From contig JAPQWV010001610.1 of the NCBI GenBank assembly GCA_027422505.1, positions 1 through 64,000 of the forward strand: 64,000 nt of DNA. Reading direction: 5' to 3'. The DNA comes from Craterostigma plantagineum (Eukaryota; Streptophyta; Magnoliopsida; Lamiales; Linderniaceae). How positions within the stretch are numbered: position 1 is the stretch's first letter; every line of letters begins with the position of its first letter. Positions 37,065 to 47,943 of the stretch are shown here, one piece after another. A program made the translations under genes and the position numbers. The notes under the pieces are model-generated. The model saw nothing but the letters and a program-made list of their open reading frames with translations, did no database searches and was not told the DNA's origin.

Positions 37065-37844
37065 CATGGTTCGCTGTCGCGGATGCGGACGTTGATGCGG
37101 ACATGGGCGATACAGATACGTTGCATTATCGCGGCGCGGTCGCGGGCGATACGCAATTTTTGTGAAAAAATAGTAAATTAAATATGTTTTTTGCAATTAT
37201 ACCAGATAATAGTTGTGAAAAACTAAAAATCCTGATAGTATTCATTCATTAATGACTTGAGGATTTCTTTTTGAAATATTATATATATATTATTTTAGAG
37301 TTCTTTAGAAAAATTTCATGCAACAAATCGACAAATAATAGAATTAATCATCTATATTGAAATCACTCTACACCTGAAGGATTAATAATCATTCTAGAGA
37401 CCTTTATAAAATTAAAAAAATATAATAACAAGATATTACAATGTTACTTTGTTAACTTCATAAATATCTTAGAAGATAAGAGAAGTCAGATATCAATTTT
37501 TGTGAAATTGAGTTTTTTACGGGTTTTTTTTTATTATTTTGCTACTAATTAAAATAGAACAAGATAATAGTAGCGTTGGGCCGTAGGGCACGTTTTCATA
37601 TGCTTCGTCATGTCAAGACGCCACCACCCACCCTAGGTCCTCCCAGCGCCGGCGGCCGAGATAACGCCGCTGCAACCGAGTTCTCGGCCGCGACGATATG
37701 CGACGCCCGATATCTCGCCGTGCCGCCGATATCTCCCCGCGTCAGAGTCATACCCGCATCAACCCGTATCTTGGGCGCGGGGAGGACCGATCCCGCTCCG
37801 GTGCGGCCGCGACGGCCGAGATCTCGCCGCGACGGTGAACCATG
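37065..37844. mobile_element. hAT-like non-autonomous element with GC-rich ends
   Basis: 780 bp inserted in SDR copy 3 exon 5. Perfect 8-bp target duplication CGAAGGAA (37057-37064 and 37845-37852). Inverted ends CATGGTTCGCTGTCGCGG and CATGGTTCACCGTCGCGG. The outer 100 bp on the left and 250 bp on the right are strongly GC-rich; the middle is AT-rich. No transposase. SDR2 (about 20571) shows the uninterrupted site. Confidence 0.9.
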
Positions 37845-38311
37845 CGAAGGAAGCATCGATGAAGTGATCAAAGAGTTTTCTAAAAGACTTCAAAGATGGA
37901 AACTTGGCTGCTAAGAATTGGCCCAATTACTTGGCTGCTTATACCGTATCGAAAGCAGCGATGAACTCTTACACCAAGATTCTAGCAAGAAGATGTCCGA
38001 GGTTTAAGGTCAACGCTGTCTGCCCAGGCTTTGTAAAGACCGATATAGCCTTGAATGCTTACTCTACTACCGCCGAGGAAGGCGTCGAGAGAGTTGTGAG
38101 GATTGCCCTTATGCCCAACGATGGACCTCCGGGGATGTTCTTCGTAGAGAAAGAAGTCTATTTGGATGATAGTTGGGAAATACAATGACTAATATGATGA
38201 TGATTGAGCTTTGACTAGTTATGATCTGAAGTGGGCATCTTATCTGAAAAGCCAACGAGTATACATATGAAATTAGTGGCTTGAATTTTGATTAATGAAA
38301 AAATTGAAATA

Positions 38312-38845
38312 GGCTTAATCATTTTTTTTTGTCCCGTAACTTAGGGGGTGTGGCAATATAGAGACCGCTAATTTAGGGTGTGGCATTATAGGGTGTGCCA
38401 TGCCACGAACGTGACCGATTTTTATATCGGAAACTGACGTGACGCCGGATCGATGTAATGCCCGTTTTTGATAATTTTTGGGCGGACCGATGACATGCTC
38501 GTTTCCATAAATACCACGTTAAATAATCTGACTTGGCACATGTCAGAAATTAATTTAAAAATCGGTCACGTCGGACCTTTACATAAATACCACGTTTTTT
38601 TGTCCCGTCATGTCGGACCTTTTGGTATAAAAATAGGCCACGTGCGTGGCACGTGATGTATTTTGGGAAAAAATCACGTACAAAAATCGGTCACGTGCGT
38701 GGCACGTGATGTATTTGGGGAAAAATCAGAGACAATGTCTATAAAGCATGATTTTAAAACTTCATGTCCCTGTATTGGCACACACTAAATTAGCTGTCCC
38801 TATAATGTCACATCCCTAAATTACGGAAAAAAAAATAATTAAGCC
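38312..38845. mobile_element. TIR element with internal CACGTG repeats
   Basis: The left end GGCTTAATCATTTTTTTT plus TCCCGTAA is mirrored at the right end (inverse GGCTTAATTATTTTTTTT, CCGTAA). The interior repeats GTGCGTGGCACGTGATGTAT twice (38642-38661, 38695-38714). Non-coding. Confidence 0.65.
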
Positions 38846-38867
38846 AATAGGTATAAAAACTTCCTCC

Positions 38868-39127
38868 GTCCCACCTATTTCTTCCCATCTTTCTATTTCG
38901 GGCGTCCCACATAATTCTTTCCATTTCTACTTTGGTAAAAAATTGTTCCAATAATTAAACTAATTACACCATTTATATTTAAAAAAGGCTTCTTAATTTG
39001 CGTGACTACTAATTAGTTTTCTCTCTCTATTCCTTAAAAGTGAACTATAATATTATAATGTGGTTTCTTAATCTACGTGCCCACTAGTTTTTGGGAAGTA
39101 TTAAGTGGGACGGAAGCAGCAGTACTC
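38868..39127. mobile_element. Stowaway-like MITE
   Basis: The left end CTTCCTCCGTCCCAC matches, inverted, the right end GTGGGACGGAAG; about 260 bp, AT-rich middle, no ORF. Confidence 0.65.
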
Positions 39128-39507
39128 CGACATATGCGCATATATTTACGTTAGCAAAACGCAGCAGAAAAGTCTCCATGTGCGTTTGTCTATTTTCTTG
39201 TTCTTTTTTAATTAATTTCACCTTATTAGATAATGTCCTTATTACCCCCCTCGACAAGTTTGAAGTTTCAAGTGTTTCGTAAAGCGGAAGATGTGCTTGA
39301 AGCTTCTGGATATTGTTAGGTGTCATCTCATGCCAACCTATTTGATCAATAACATTATCTAATAGTATAAATTAGATAATAAAATCATATATTATATATA
39401 TATAACAGAAGTGCGAGAAACAAAGAATCAAAAGATTCCTTCCCCTGCTATACATCAAATCTTTTGATTCTTTCTGCAAAAGAAAGAAGAAAGAAAGAAG
39501 AAAAGAG

Positions 39508-39708
39508 ATGCTGCAGTTGTTCTTTGGGTTTGCTTTTTCTGCAGCTCCATTGATTCTTTACATCCCACCAATGAGAAGTTTGAGTCCTTTCGTTGAAGTA
39601 ATAGGAGGTTTTTGGGAAGAATCAAGAGCTCATAGTATTAGGATATATCCTAGGTTGAGGCAAGCTTGTTCGAGGATCTTCCGTATGGTATTATCTTATA
39701 CATGGTAG
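39508..39708 (+). CDS. Small conserved-looking plant protein, function unknown
   Basis: 66-residue ORF starting MLQLFFGFAFSAAPLIL, then YIPPMRSLSPFVEV, a cluster of Arg/Tyr residues and RIFRMVLSYTW. A hydrophobic N-terminus (possible signal anchor) is followed by a basic amphipathic tail. I recall short plant proteins with an MLQLFF...YVPPIRSLNLFVE pattern, so this may be a real member of an uncharacterised family, but I cannot name it. A purine-rich leader (39477-39506) precedes the ATG, and the flanks are clearly intergenic. Confidence 0.5.
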   Translation: MLQLFFGFAFSAAPLILYIPPMRSLSPFVEVIGGFWEESRAHSIRIYPRLRQACSRIFRMVLSYTW

Positions 39709-40009
39709 TAAGTAGTAAATCGTTTGTTGTATTTATTTTAGTAAGTAGTTGCTTCGTGATTATTCTTATTATTAACTTTCTTTTTTCTTTTTTCAAATTC
39801 TCATTTTACCGTATTGTGATGTATCGAATCGACTTTAGGGGAGCTCCAACGATTCAAAAGAAGGTTTACTCGTGCTTTTTTACACTTCTATTTTTTAATG
39901 TAAATTTAAAACTTGGAGCTTTTAAATACCTCTTGGCTTATCTTTAATCTTGAGATCGAGAATATATAAATTCGTGGTAGAAAGAACATGAAAAATCGTA
40001 TATACATGT
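39709..40009. other. 3' flank of the small ORF
   Basis: AT-rich, probably the 3' UTR followed by intergenic DNA; no gene seen. Confidence 0.3.
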
Positions 40010-40981
40010 AGAGGTGAAAGTTTGGGCGGATTTGAGTGGGCCGTCAGATTTTCCGCCACCGGGTCGGGCTGGCCCGAATTTATATGGGCCAAGGTTCTAA
40101 GGCCGAGCCCGTGGCTCTATGGTCGGGCCAGACCACCAGGCTGGCAGACCTGGATTTAATATTTTTCTTTTATTTTTAATATATTTTATTAATTAGTTTA
40201 TTCAATTAATATACACGATATTCTAAATAGGGCTGAGCAAACATATTTGGAAATCGGATTCAAAACCCGAAAAGACGAAATCCGGTTTTAAAATCGGATC
40301 GATCCGATTTTTTTCTGTGTAAACCAGATCGGATACAGATAGTGATTTGTCTAAAATTATGATATCCGCTATCCGATATTGTATTTAGAAAAATAAAAAA
40401 AATGAAAAAATAGCCCAAAAAAATAGATGAATGTCCATAAAGGAAAAAAATCATCAAAGTAAAATATTTAAATATATATTATTATATTGCAAAAAACTTG
40501 TTGGAAAATAAGAAATAAACATAAAAGCATGGCAAGTTAAAAATTAATGTGATTTGTGGCACATTTAATTTTGAATCGTAATTCACATATTGTGTGAATT
40601 GATATGTGTAGAAAATTCTTATATGAATTTTGTTTGTTTTGAGATTTTGAAAGAAAATAATAAAACATAACAAAATAAATTTAAAAAATCGGAGGATATC
40701 CGGTTTAAATATTCGAATAAAGCGGATATCCAATTTTTGGATATTTGATTAAAATCAGACCGAATACGGATATCCGCCACTAATTCTAAATATAAAATTA
40801 AATAATAAACCATAAATTCCATAATTACATTTAAAAAATATATATTTTTTCTTATAAATTGAAGTAAATGGGGGCAAAAAACCTAAATAGCATAGCGGGC
40901 TCAATTTGGCCCGCGGCGCGTCGGGTTTTGGTGTTTTTCAGGGCCGAGGGGCTGGCTTACGGGCTCGGGCCCAAACTTCAG
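40010..40981. mobile_element. hAT-like non-coding element, probably with a nested second element
   Basis: The ends carry inverse matches (TGAAAGTTTGGGC at 40015-40027 and GCCCAAACTTCA at 40969-40980) and GGGCCGGGC-type GC-rich subterminal repeats. A second element seems nested near 40230-40800, with CGGATATCC-type repeats starting GGGCTGAGCAAAC. No coding capacity. Confidence 0.5.
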
Positions 40982-41099
40982 CTATACACATGAACAAAAA
41001 TGGGCTGAAAGCTATAGTTATATTGGGCCTTTTAGTACAACTAGTGGACTTTGACGTGACATTGGACTATATGATTAGAGAAACAAAGCTAATTGAGTA

Positions 41100-41348
41100 G
41101 TACTCTCTCCGCCCACCTAATTTTATCACACTTTTCCATTCCGGACGTCCCAATAATTTATCACATTTCCTTATTTAGCAAAAAAACGATCACAAACAAT
41201 CAATATAATAATATTAAATATTCTTCAAAGACGTGTCAAAATATACATTTGTTTACCTTTTCATTGTACTATATTATTATAATAATGCCACCATAATTTG
41301 CATGCCCACCAACTTATGTGATAAAGTTGCTGGGACATTGGTAGTATT
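41100..41348. mobile_element. Stowaway-like MITE
   Basis: The left end TACTCTCTCCGCCCACC and TTTATCACA are mirrored on the right by TGTGATAAA and GCTGGGACATTGGTAGTA. AT-rich, about 250 bp. Confidence 0.65.
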
Positions 41349-41439
41349 TTATTTTTAGTTTGACAATTCAAACCTGTGATAAATCGAGTAGCTTGGTTTC
41401 ATTTTCATCACTGCATAACAACTACATCTATGTTGGGGC

Positions 41440-42082
41440 CAATGTTAAAAAGCGTATAAGCGCAGTGTGTTGCGCTTTAGTGCGGTAGCGCGTAGTGTAA
41501 TAGCGTAGCACATTGCGTGAGTATTTCGGGTAATCTATATATAATCTAATAAATTATATATAATATATAATAAATATAAATATGCTATGTTGGTCATTTG
41601 TTACGTTATTATTGTATTTATGAGACTAAATAATCGATATTTTTTTAACTAAAAATTTATGTTTTCAAGTTATCAAATTTTTTATATCAGATATTAATAT
41701 AAAACTTATGTGAAATTACTTTAAAAGATAAGTAACCAATATTTTTTTACACTATTAATTTTCTGCGGAATGGAAAGACTTGTGAACATAAATTGATTAA
41801 TATTTTCAATTGTACTTTAACAATGTTACACATTCATCGATGTATTACTATTCCAAAATTAGTCTTCACATGACCACATTATATGAATAATTTACGAATT
41901 ACTCATTGATTTTGATCAATACCCAAATAGCGCGAGTATTTTCAAAAATAGCGGAAAAGGCGTAAAAAAACGTAAAATAGCGTAAGCTTTTAGGGAAAAA
42001 CGCGATTTTTAGTACGCGTTGACGCGTTTTGTCCCGAAAATATGCGATACCGCGCTACCTATCTCACTCTTTTAAAACAATG
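41440..42082. mobile_element. hAT-like element (643 bp) with 8-bp target duplication
   Basis: Perfect 8-bp duplication GTTGGGGC (41432-41439 and 42083-42090). The ends CAATGTTAAAAAGCG and, inverted, CATTGTTTTAAAAGAG correspond. Subterminal GCGTAG/GCGCGT repeats lie on both sides. No transposase. Confidence 0.85.
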
Positions 42083-42151
42083 GTTGGGGCAAAACATTAT
42101 CGAATGCCGTTATCATGAAAGGGACAAAATAAAGTTGTATAATTGTGTAAC

Positions 42152-42178
42152 AAAAGCCTAGCTAGCTAGCTAGCTAGG
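42152..42178. repeat. AGCT palindromic microsatellite
   Basis: Perfect (AGCT)n run flanked by CCTAG...CTAGG, overlapping the stop codon of the defensin-like gene. Confidence 0.8.
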
Positions 42179-42502
42179 GTTTGAAATGTGTATGATCGAC
42201 AATAGAATCATAGCAGCTGCACAATCCTCTAAGATATGCATTGCAATATCCTTTGCCTGAAGGGCATATGTATTGGCAATCTTCACTCCTTAAGCAAGGA
42301 TAAGGAATTTTCACCACGTTCCTTGCTTCAATAAAAATACTATTCTCACCGAAACCTATCACAGACACGTAACAAGTTTTAATGTTGTGTAATAAATGAG
42401 GTATATATACAATAAGAATAATAACAAAAGGATAGAAGAAGACTTACACGACATGATTGCGAAAAGAACAATAAGATGCGCCATAGGTCTCTTCAAAGCC
42501 AT
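42174..42502 (-). CDS. Defensin-like secreted cysteine-rich peptide
   Basis: Two exons on the minus strand: 42502-42448 and 42355-42174. Exon 1 starts MALKRPMAHLIVLFAIMS, a signal peptide, and the intron falls at its end, as in plant defensin-like genes. The mature part of about 60 residues has six Cys spaced C-x5-C-x3-C-x6-C-x7-C-x-C; the C-x3-C and C-x-C pair is the CS-alpha-beta signature. The eighth Cys and fourth bridge of classical defensins are absent, so it is nearer the six-Cys LCR/NCR-type peptides. Expected role: extracellular signalling or antimicrobial defence; neither can be read from sequence. The reading frame is intact. Confidence 0.72.
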
Positions 42503-43084
42503 TTTTTCCAAGACTAATTTTCACCGCTTGCTGCTAATTTTTTGTGATTCAAATGGCCAAGAATATTAATATATATGAGTTTTAATAAGGTATAAAAAGG
42601 TTAAGTTTATTTTGGTAGTTATGAAATTTATTTATTTGGTTTTCATATAGTTGAAATGATATGCTAGTTGACCAGGATCATAGTATTAATTAAATGTCCA
42701 AATGTTGAGAAGTAATTACCAAAATGGTTCTGACAATTAATAATCTACGACATAAATGCTGGGATAATATTTAATATCTTTAACAATTAATCGATTGGGG
42801 TGAATCTTCAACCCCAATATTTCGCTTTATTTCATCGAATTTCGATTTAAATGACCACTGATCTCCATGATCCTTATATTATATCCTCAACCTTAATGTT
42901 CATGCCAATTGCCAACGTCGTTTAAGCATATATGATTGATAGCCACACTAGTCGTTAATCCATATCTCAATTTTTTATCGATTGCATAGGAGTAAATGTT
43001 AAGGTTTTTTTTTTTTGCTTTTCCTATAAAATTTTTAACGTGCCACCTTTTTATTAATGTTTACTGTCTGTCTTTAGTTTACTG
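42503..43084. other. Upstream region of the defensin-like gene
   Basis: AT-rich, no other gene seen. Confidence 0.35.
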
Positions 43085-43285
43085 TATCGTTAATAGTGAA
43101 AAGCAGTTTTAATATTTTAAATATTAGCAGTTGTTTTTATAGCAGTTAAGAAACTAGTATAGTTTATCCGTATGGTAAGTTTATATAGCATATGATGTAA
43201 ACGGTATCAGATATCAGATATATAGAAAAGTTTGCTGGTTTTCTTTTTGCTTTGATCTTCTTCCATTACTGTTGTTATTGTTACA
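43085..43285 (+). repeat. 5' LTR of the 43-47 kb Copia
   Basis: 201 bp, starts TATCGTTAATAG and ends TTGTTACA. Differs from the 3' LTR by one substitution and two homopolymer length changes. Confidence 0.92.
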
Positions 43286-43298
43286 TGGTATCAGAGCC
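43286..43298 (+). other. Primer binding site
   Basis: TGGTATCAGAGCC abuts the 5' LTR; complementary to initiator tRNA-Met. Confidence 0.88.
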
Positions 43299-43338
43299 TC
43301 GTCGACAACAAGGTGTTTGATATTATTTCTGTGTGAAG

Positions 43339-46300
43339 ATGAACGGTGGTAGTAGCAGTATTTCTGTGGAAAAGCTTGTCGGTGACAACTACAGTTACTG
43401 GCGTTTATGCATGGAGGCTTATCTACAGGGTCAGGATTTGTGGGATCTTATTTCTGGTGATGACATCGAAATTCCAGAGGATACGCCGCAAAATTCTGAG
43501 GCACGGAGAAAGTGGAAGATCAAGTGTGGCAAGGCTTTATTTGCTTTGCGGACGTCGATCAGCAAAGAGTATATTGAGCATGTTCGTGACGTTAATTCGC
43601 CGAAGGAATTGTGGCAAGTTCTTGACCGGTTGTTCACTCAAAAGAACACCATGAGGCTGCAATTTCTAGAGAACGAACTTGGTGGAATGATTCAAGGTAA
43701 TCTTTCGATTCCGGAGTATTTCTAAAAGTTAAAGCCTTGTGCGCTGAAATTTCAGAATTGGACACGGAGGGCGCTGTAAGTGATGCTCATCTACGTCGTT
43801 ATCTCATTCGCGGACTTCGGAAGGAGTTTATGCCCTTCATTTCTTCTATACAAGGGTGGGCTACGCAACCTTCAATCATTGAAATGGAGAATTTGCTTTC
43901 AAATCAGGAAGCGCTAGTGAAGCAAATGACGGGAGGTACTAAGCAGCCCGCTTCTCAAATGGAAGACGCTCTTTACGTAAAGGACAAGGAAAGGGTAAGT
44001 TTATCTCGAAGGATGGTTCTAGTGGCAGCAAACCATACAAAAATGATGGACAATCTCAATCTCGAGATTTTTCTAAGAATTGCTATAGATGCGGAAAGCC
44101 GGGTCATTTTAAGCGCAATTGCACGGTGAAAATCAAGTGTGAAAGGTGCGGCAAACCGGGCCATATTCAACGGAACTGTCGTGTAAAACTCAAAAGCGAA
44201 AGGGCAAACGTTGCGCATGAAGCTGATGAAAGCGATCAAGTCAAATGGGATCAATGTTTCTTCATTGAAGACATTGAGCGGCCAAGTACAGTGAACGCCA
44301 TTACGCAACACGAAGAGTCGCATGCTAATGCTTCGATAGATTATAGCAAGGATTGGATCGTTGATTCCGGTTGTTCTCATCATGCAACCGGAAATGATTA
44401 TCTATTGTCCGATATTCGTCCGCATAAAGGAAAAAGAGTTATTGTGACGGCTGATAACTCTTTGCATCCGGTTGTTAAGGAAGGGCATTTCGGCGTTGAG
44501 AAAAATGTTTCTCTTGATGACGTTTATCATGTACCGGGGTTGAAGAAAAATCTTGCTTCGTTTCTCAGATTGCAGACGCTGGGAGGTATGTTCTTTTTGG
44601 TCCTTCTGATGTGAAGATAATATCTAATATAAAACATTTCGATTGTGATGTTTTATTTACGGGAAAGCGGAAGGATTCATTATATGTGTTGTCGGCAAGC
44701 GACGCATATATTGAGAAGACGAGTCAAAATACTAGTGCGACTCTTTGGCATGCTCGTCTGGGGCACGTTGGCTATCAGCTTTTGCATAAAATTTCGACGA
44801 AGAAACTTCTCGACGGGATTCCTCTTTTTGGGAAAATTCATGACGACGTGGTTTTGCCGGTTGCCAATTTGGAAAATCTCACCGTCTTCCCTTTCCGAGT
44901 TCGACGAATAGAGCTTCAGTCGCATTGGAGTTGGTGCATGCTGATTTAATGGGGCCGACTCGGACGCCAGCTATTCTGGTTTTCGTTACGCCATGGTTTT
45001 CGTCGATGATTTTTCTCGATTTTCTTGGGCGTTCTTCATGGAAAATAAGTATGAGGCTTTCTCTAAATTCTGTGAATTCAAGGAGCAAGTGGAGAAAGAA
45101 TTTCAGCGGCAAATACGTTGCTTGCGCACTGATAATGGGGGAGAGTTTACATCGGATCAGTTTACAAATTATTGCATGGCGCATGGTATTCGACGTCAAA
45201 TGACATGTCCGGACACACCGCAACAAAACGGAGTTGTTGAACGTAAATTGGCGCATCTGACCTCCGTTTGCTTATCTTGGTTACATGCGAAGAAGCTTCC
45301 AAGGAATTATGGGCAGCAGCTTTCTTATCGGCGTGTCATGTCATCAACCGTCTTCCACCATGGCCCGGGATAGATTCGTCGCCTTTTGAAGCGCTATATC
45401 TTCGTAAACCCAATGTGAGTTATTTTCGAGTTTTTTGGCTCGGTGTGCTATGTTTCATATTCCTAAAGCTAATCGGACCAAACTGGATCCGAAGGCTAGG
45501 CGTTGTATATTTGTTGGTTATGATACTCACAGAAAAGGGTGGAGATGCATGGACTTGGAACGAGAAAAGTTATAGTTTCTCGTGATGTTTCTTCGACGAG
45601 ATTTCAGCCGTTGATATAGTTGAAGATAATCGCAGCCTTCTACCATTCATAGGCGAAAATACATCTGATGGAAAGGAAAGCGATGATACTTTTGTTGAAG
45701 ATTATTTTCACCAAAATGATGTTATTGAAGAAGCGTCTCGAAGGTCTTCTAGACAAAGAAAGCAACCTGATTATTTGAACGACTATGAGGTACAACTGAA
45801 TCATTTCTCTTCTTTGTCTTGCTTTGCCGCGGGAGATATATACGCCAACGAGCCGAAATCTTATGAAGAAGCTAAAGGCGTTACGGAATGGGAAGAAGCG
45901 ATGAACGAAGAAATATTGGCGTTAAATAAAAAACTGCACGTGGGAGCTCGTTCCAAAGCCAAAGAATGTTGAATCAATTACTTGTAAGTGGGTTTACAAG
46001 TTAAAGAAGAAGATCGATGGAACTATCGACAGATATAAGGCTCGTCTGGTTGCTCGCGGGATTTTCTCAACGATATGGTGAAGATTACGACGAGACTTTT
46101 AGCCCGGTTGTGAAGATGACAACGGTTCGGACGATCATTTCATTGGCTTCTCACAAAAGCTGGGTATTATGGCAGCTTGACGTAAAGAACGCTTTTCTTT
46201 ACGGCGAATTAGATCGAGATGTATTTATGGAGCAGCCCCAGGGATTCGTTTCAAAGGAGTTTCCGACTATGTTTTGTCGTCTGAAAAAGGCGTTGTATGT

Positions 46301-47365
46301 CTAAAACAAGCTTCAAGAGCTTGTTCGGCAAGATTGCTCAATATCTTGAATTTTGCGGCTTCAAGTCTTCAAGTGCAGATTCGAGTCTATTTATCAAGAA
46401 AAATTCATCGAAGTGCACTATGCTTCTTCTCTATGTTGACGATATGATCATAACTGGCGACGATGACGATGAGATAAGATGTCTTCGTGATGCTTTATCT
46501 ATTCGTTTCGAGATGAAGAATCTTGGAGAAGCTAGCTGTTTTCTCGGCCTTGAAGTTCGAAGATCAGAGGGGTATTTCATTTCTCAAAGCGCTTATGCTG
46601 AAAGTTTACTAGCTCGTTTTAATATGACAGCGTCGAAGCCAATGGCTACTCCCATGGAGGCACATATGAAGTTAGCGAAAGACGGAGGAAAATTATTGGA
46701 CGACGCTACAAACGTTTAGGCAACTTGTTGGGAGCTTGTTTTATTTATCTATTACGCGACCGGATATTTCTTACGCTGTTGGGTTATTTCTCAATTTATG
46801 GAGAGACCATGCATGAATCATCTCGTCGCAGCAAAGAGGATCCTTCGATACGTGAAAGGACGTTGAATTTTGGGCTATGGTACAAGCGTCACGCTTCATT
46901 CTCGTTGGCTGGTTATGTCGATGCGGATTGGGCCGGCGATGTTAATGATCGGCGTTCCACAACAGGTTACTGTTTTAATACAGGTTCAGCGACGATCTCA
47001 TGGTGTAGTAGGAAGCAACACACCGTTGCTCTTTCTAGTTGTGAAGCGGAGTATGTAGCGGCTACTTTGGCTACTAAGGAATGCATATGGCTTAAGAAGC
47101 TTATCGAGGATATTTTCTTTGCTTTGGTTATCCTATCTTGATCTATTGTGATAACGAAAGTGCTATCAGGCTTGCTGGGAATCCCGTGTTTCATGCTCGG
47201 ACGAAGCACATCGAAACACATTATCACTTTGTTCGTGAGAAGGTTTTGATGCAAGAAATTCAGCTGCTGAAGGTTCAAAGCGAAGCTCAAGTTGCCGACA
47301 TATTTACCAAGGCTCTCGGTGTCGCAAAGTTCGAACTGTTTCGAAAGGCGCTTTGGTGTTGTTGA
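43339..47365 (+). pseudogene. Copia gag-pol polyprotein, frameshifted
   Basis: Starts MNGGSSSISVEKLVGDNY. Gag runs to about 43.95 kb, followed by two CCHC knuckles (CYRCGKPGHFKRNC-type near 44.08 kb, CERCGKPGHIQRNC at 44139-44180). Protease IVDSGCSHHATG near 44.36 kb keeps its catalytic Asp. Integrase has the HARLGHVGYQLLH zinc region and DDFSRFSWAFF, TDNGGEFTS and NGVVER core motifs (44.75-45.25 kb). Reverse transcriptase has LDVKNAFLYGELD and YVDDMIITG (YVDD at 46432-46443). RNase H has DADWAGDVNDRRSTTGYC and EAQVADIFTKAL. Frame changes occur near 43722, 44000, 44550, 44930, 45370, 45580, 45940, 46290 and 46720, most explained by one-base indels. Confidence 0.92.
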
Positions 47366-47381
47366 TGGAAGGCTTTTCACT

Positions 47382-47390
47382 AAGGGGGAG
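47382..47390 (+). other. Polypurine tract
   Basis: AAGGGGGAG immediately upstream of the 3' LTR. Confidence 0.85.
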
Positions 47391-47591
47391 TATCGTTAAT
47401 AGTGAAAAGCAGTTTTAATATTTTAAATATTAGCAGTTGTTTTTTATAGCAGTTAAGAAACTAGTATAGTTTATCCGTATGGTAAGTTTATATAGCATAT
47501 GATGTAAACGGTATCAGATATCAGATATATAGAAAAGTTTGCTGGTTTTCTTTTGCTTTGATCTTCTTCCATTACTGCTGTTATTGTTACA
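47391..47591 (+). repeat. 3' LTR of the 43-47 kb Copia
   Basis: 201 bp, direct repeat of 43085-43285. Confidence 0.92.
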
Positions 47592-47619
47592 TACTGATGA
47601 AAGCAAAATAGAACTACAA

Positions 47620-47830
47620 AGTAAAATTGGTAGTCGTGGACACCACGAACTTTGTGGAGAATAAAAAAATTAGTTATTAAAATAAATGCAGGATTGTGGC
47701 AACCACACGCAAAAAAATAATTTATACGAAAAAAATAAGTCCACTAATTTATTTTAATTTAATAAAAGCATGAGTTAGTTTAGTTCATCGCATGCACTAG
47801 ACTGAGAGCCACTTTCTATTAACGGACGTC
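47620..47830. repeat. Dispersed repeat, unit 1
   Basis: Shares with 48655-48860 the ordered words ATGC.GGA.TTGTGG.AACCACACGC, GTTCATCGCA and CCACTTTCT, then CTT.AAGA.GCACT. Origin unknown. Confidence 0.55.
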
Positions 47831-47943
47831 CTTTAAGAAGCACTAATTTTTGATCTTTGCTTTTTTTTTCCAAATACATTAATGTGATTTTGGCATTAGG
47901 AACCAAATGGATTTGAAGTTTGTAGTCAGAAAACTGAGGGTGT

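Larger units (their letters stand above)
36071..38188 (+). pseudogene. Third SDR copy, truncated and interrupted by three insertions
   Basis: Starts abruptly inside exon 3 of an SDR2-like gene ([12 protein letters not shown] at 36071) and follows SDR2 closely to the stop at 38186-38188. Exons 1-2 and most of exon 3 are absent. Intron 3 carries a Stowaway element (36126-36376), exon 4 an LTR-derived piece (36565-36872) and exon 5 a hAT-like element (37065-37844). Outside the insertions the resemblance to SDR2 is very high ([38 protein letters not shown]). Its C-terminus (EKEVYLDDSWEIQ) keeps 22 bases that SDR2 has lost. It cannot make an SDR enzyme. Confidence 0.92.
43085..47591 (+). mobile_element. 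Near full-length Copia retrotransposon
   Basis: 4.5 kb on the plus strand, flanked by a perfect 5-bp duplication TACTG (43080-43084, 47592-47596). Two 201-bp LTRs, a primer binding site TGGTATCAGAGCC directly after the first, and a purine tract AAGGGGGAG before the second. The internal region encodes gag, protease, integrase, reverse transcriptase and RNase H in Copia order. Structurally complete; coding capacity is broken by several frameshifts. Confidence 0.95.
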
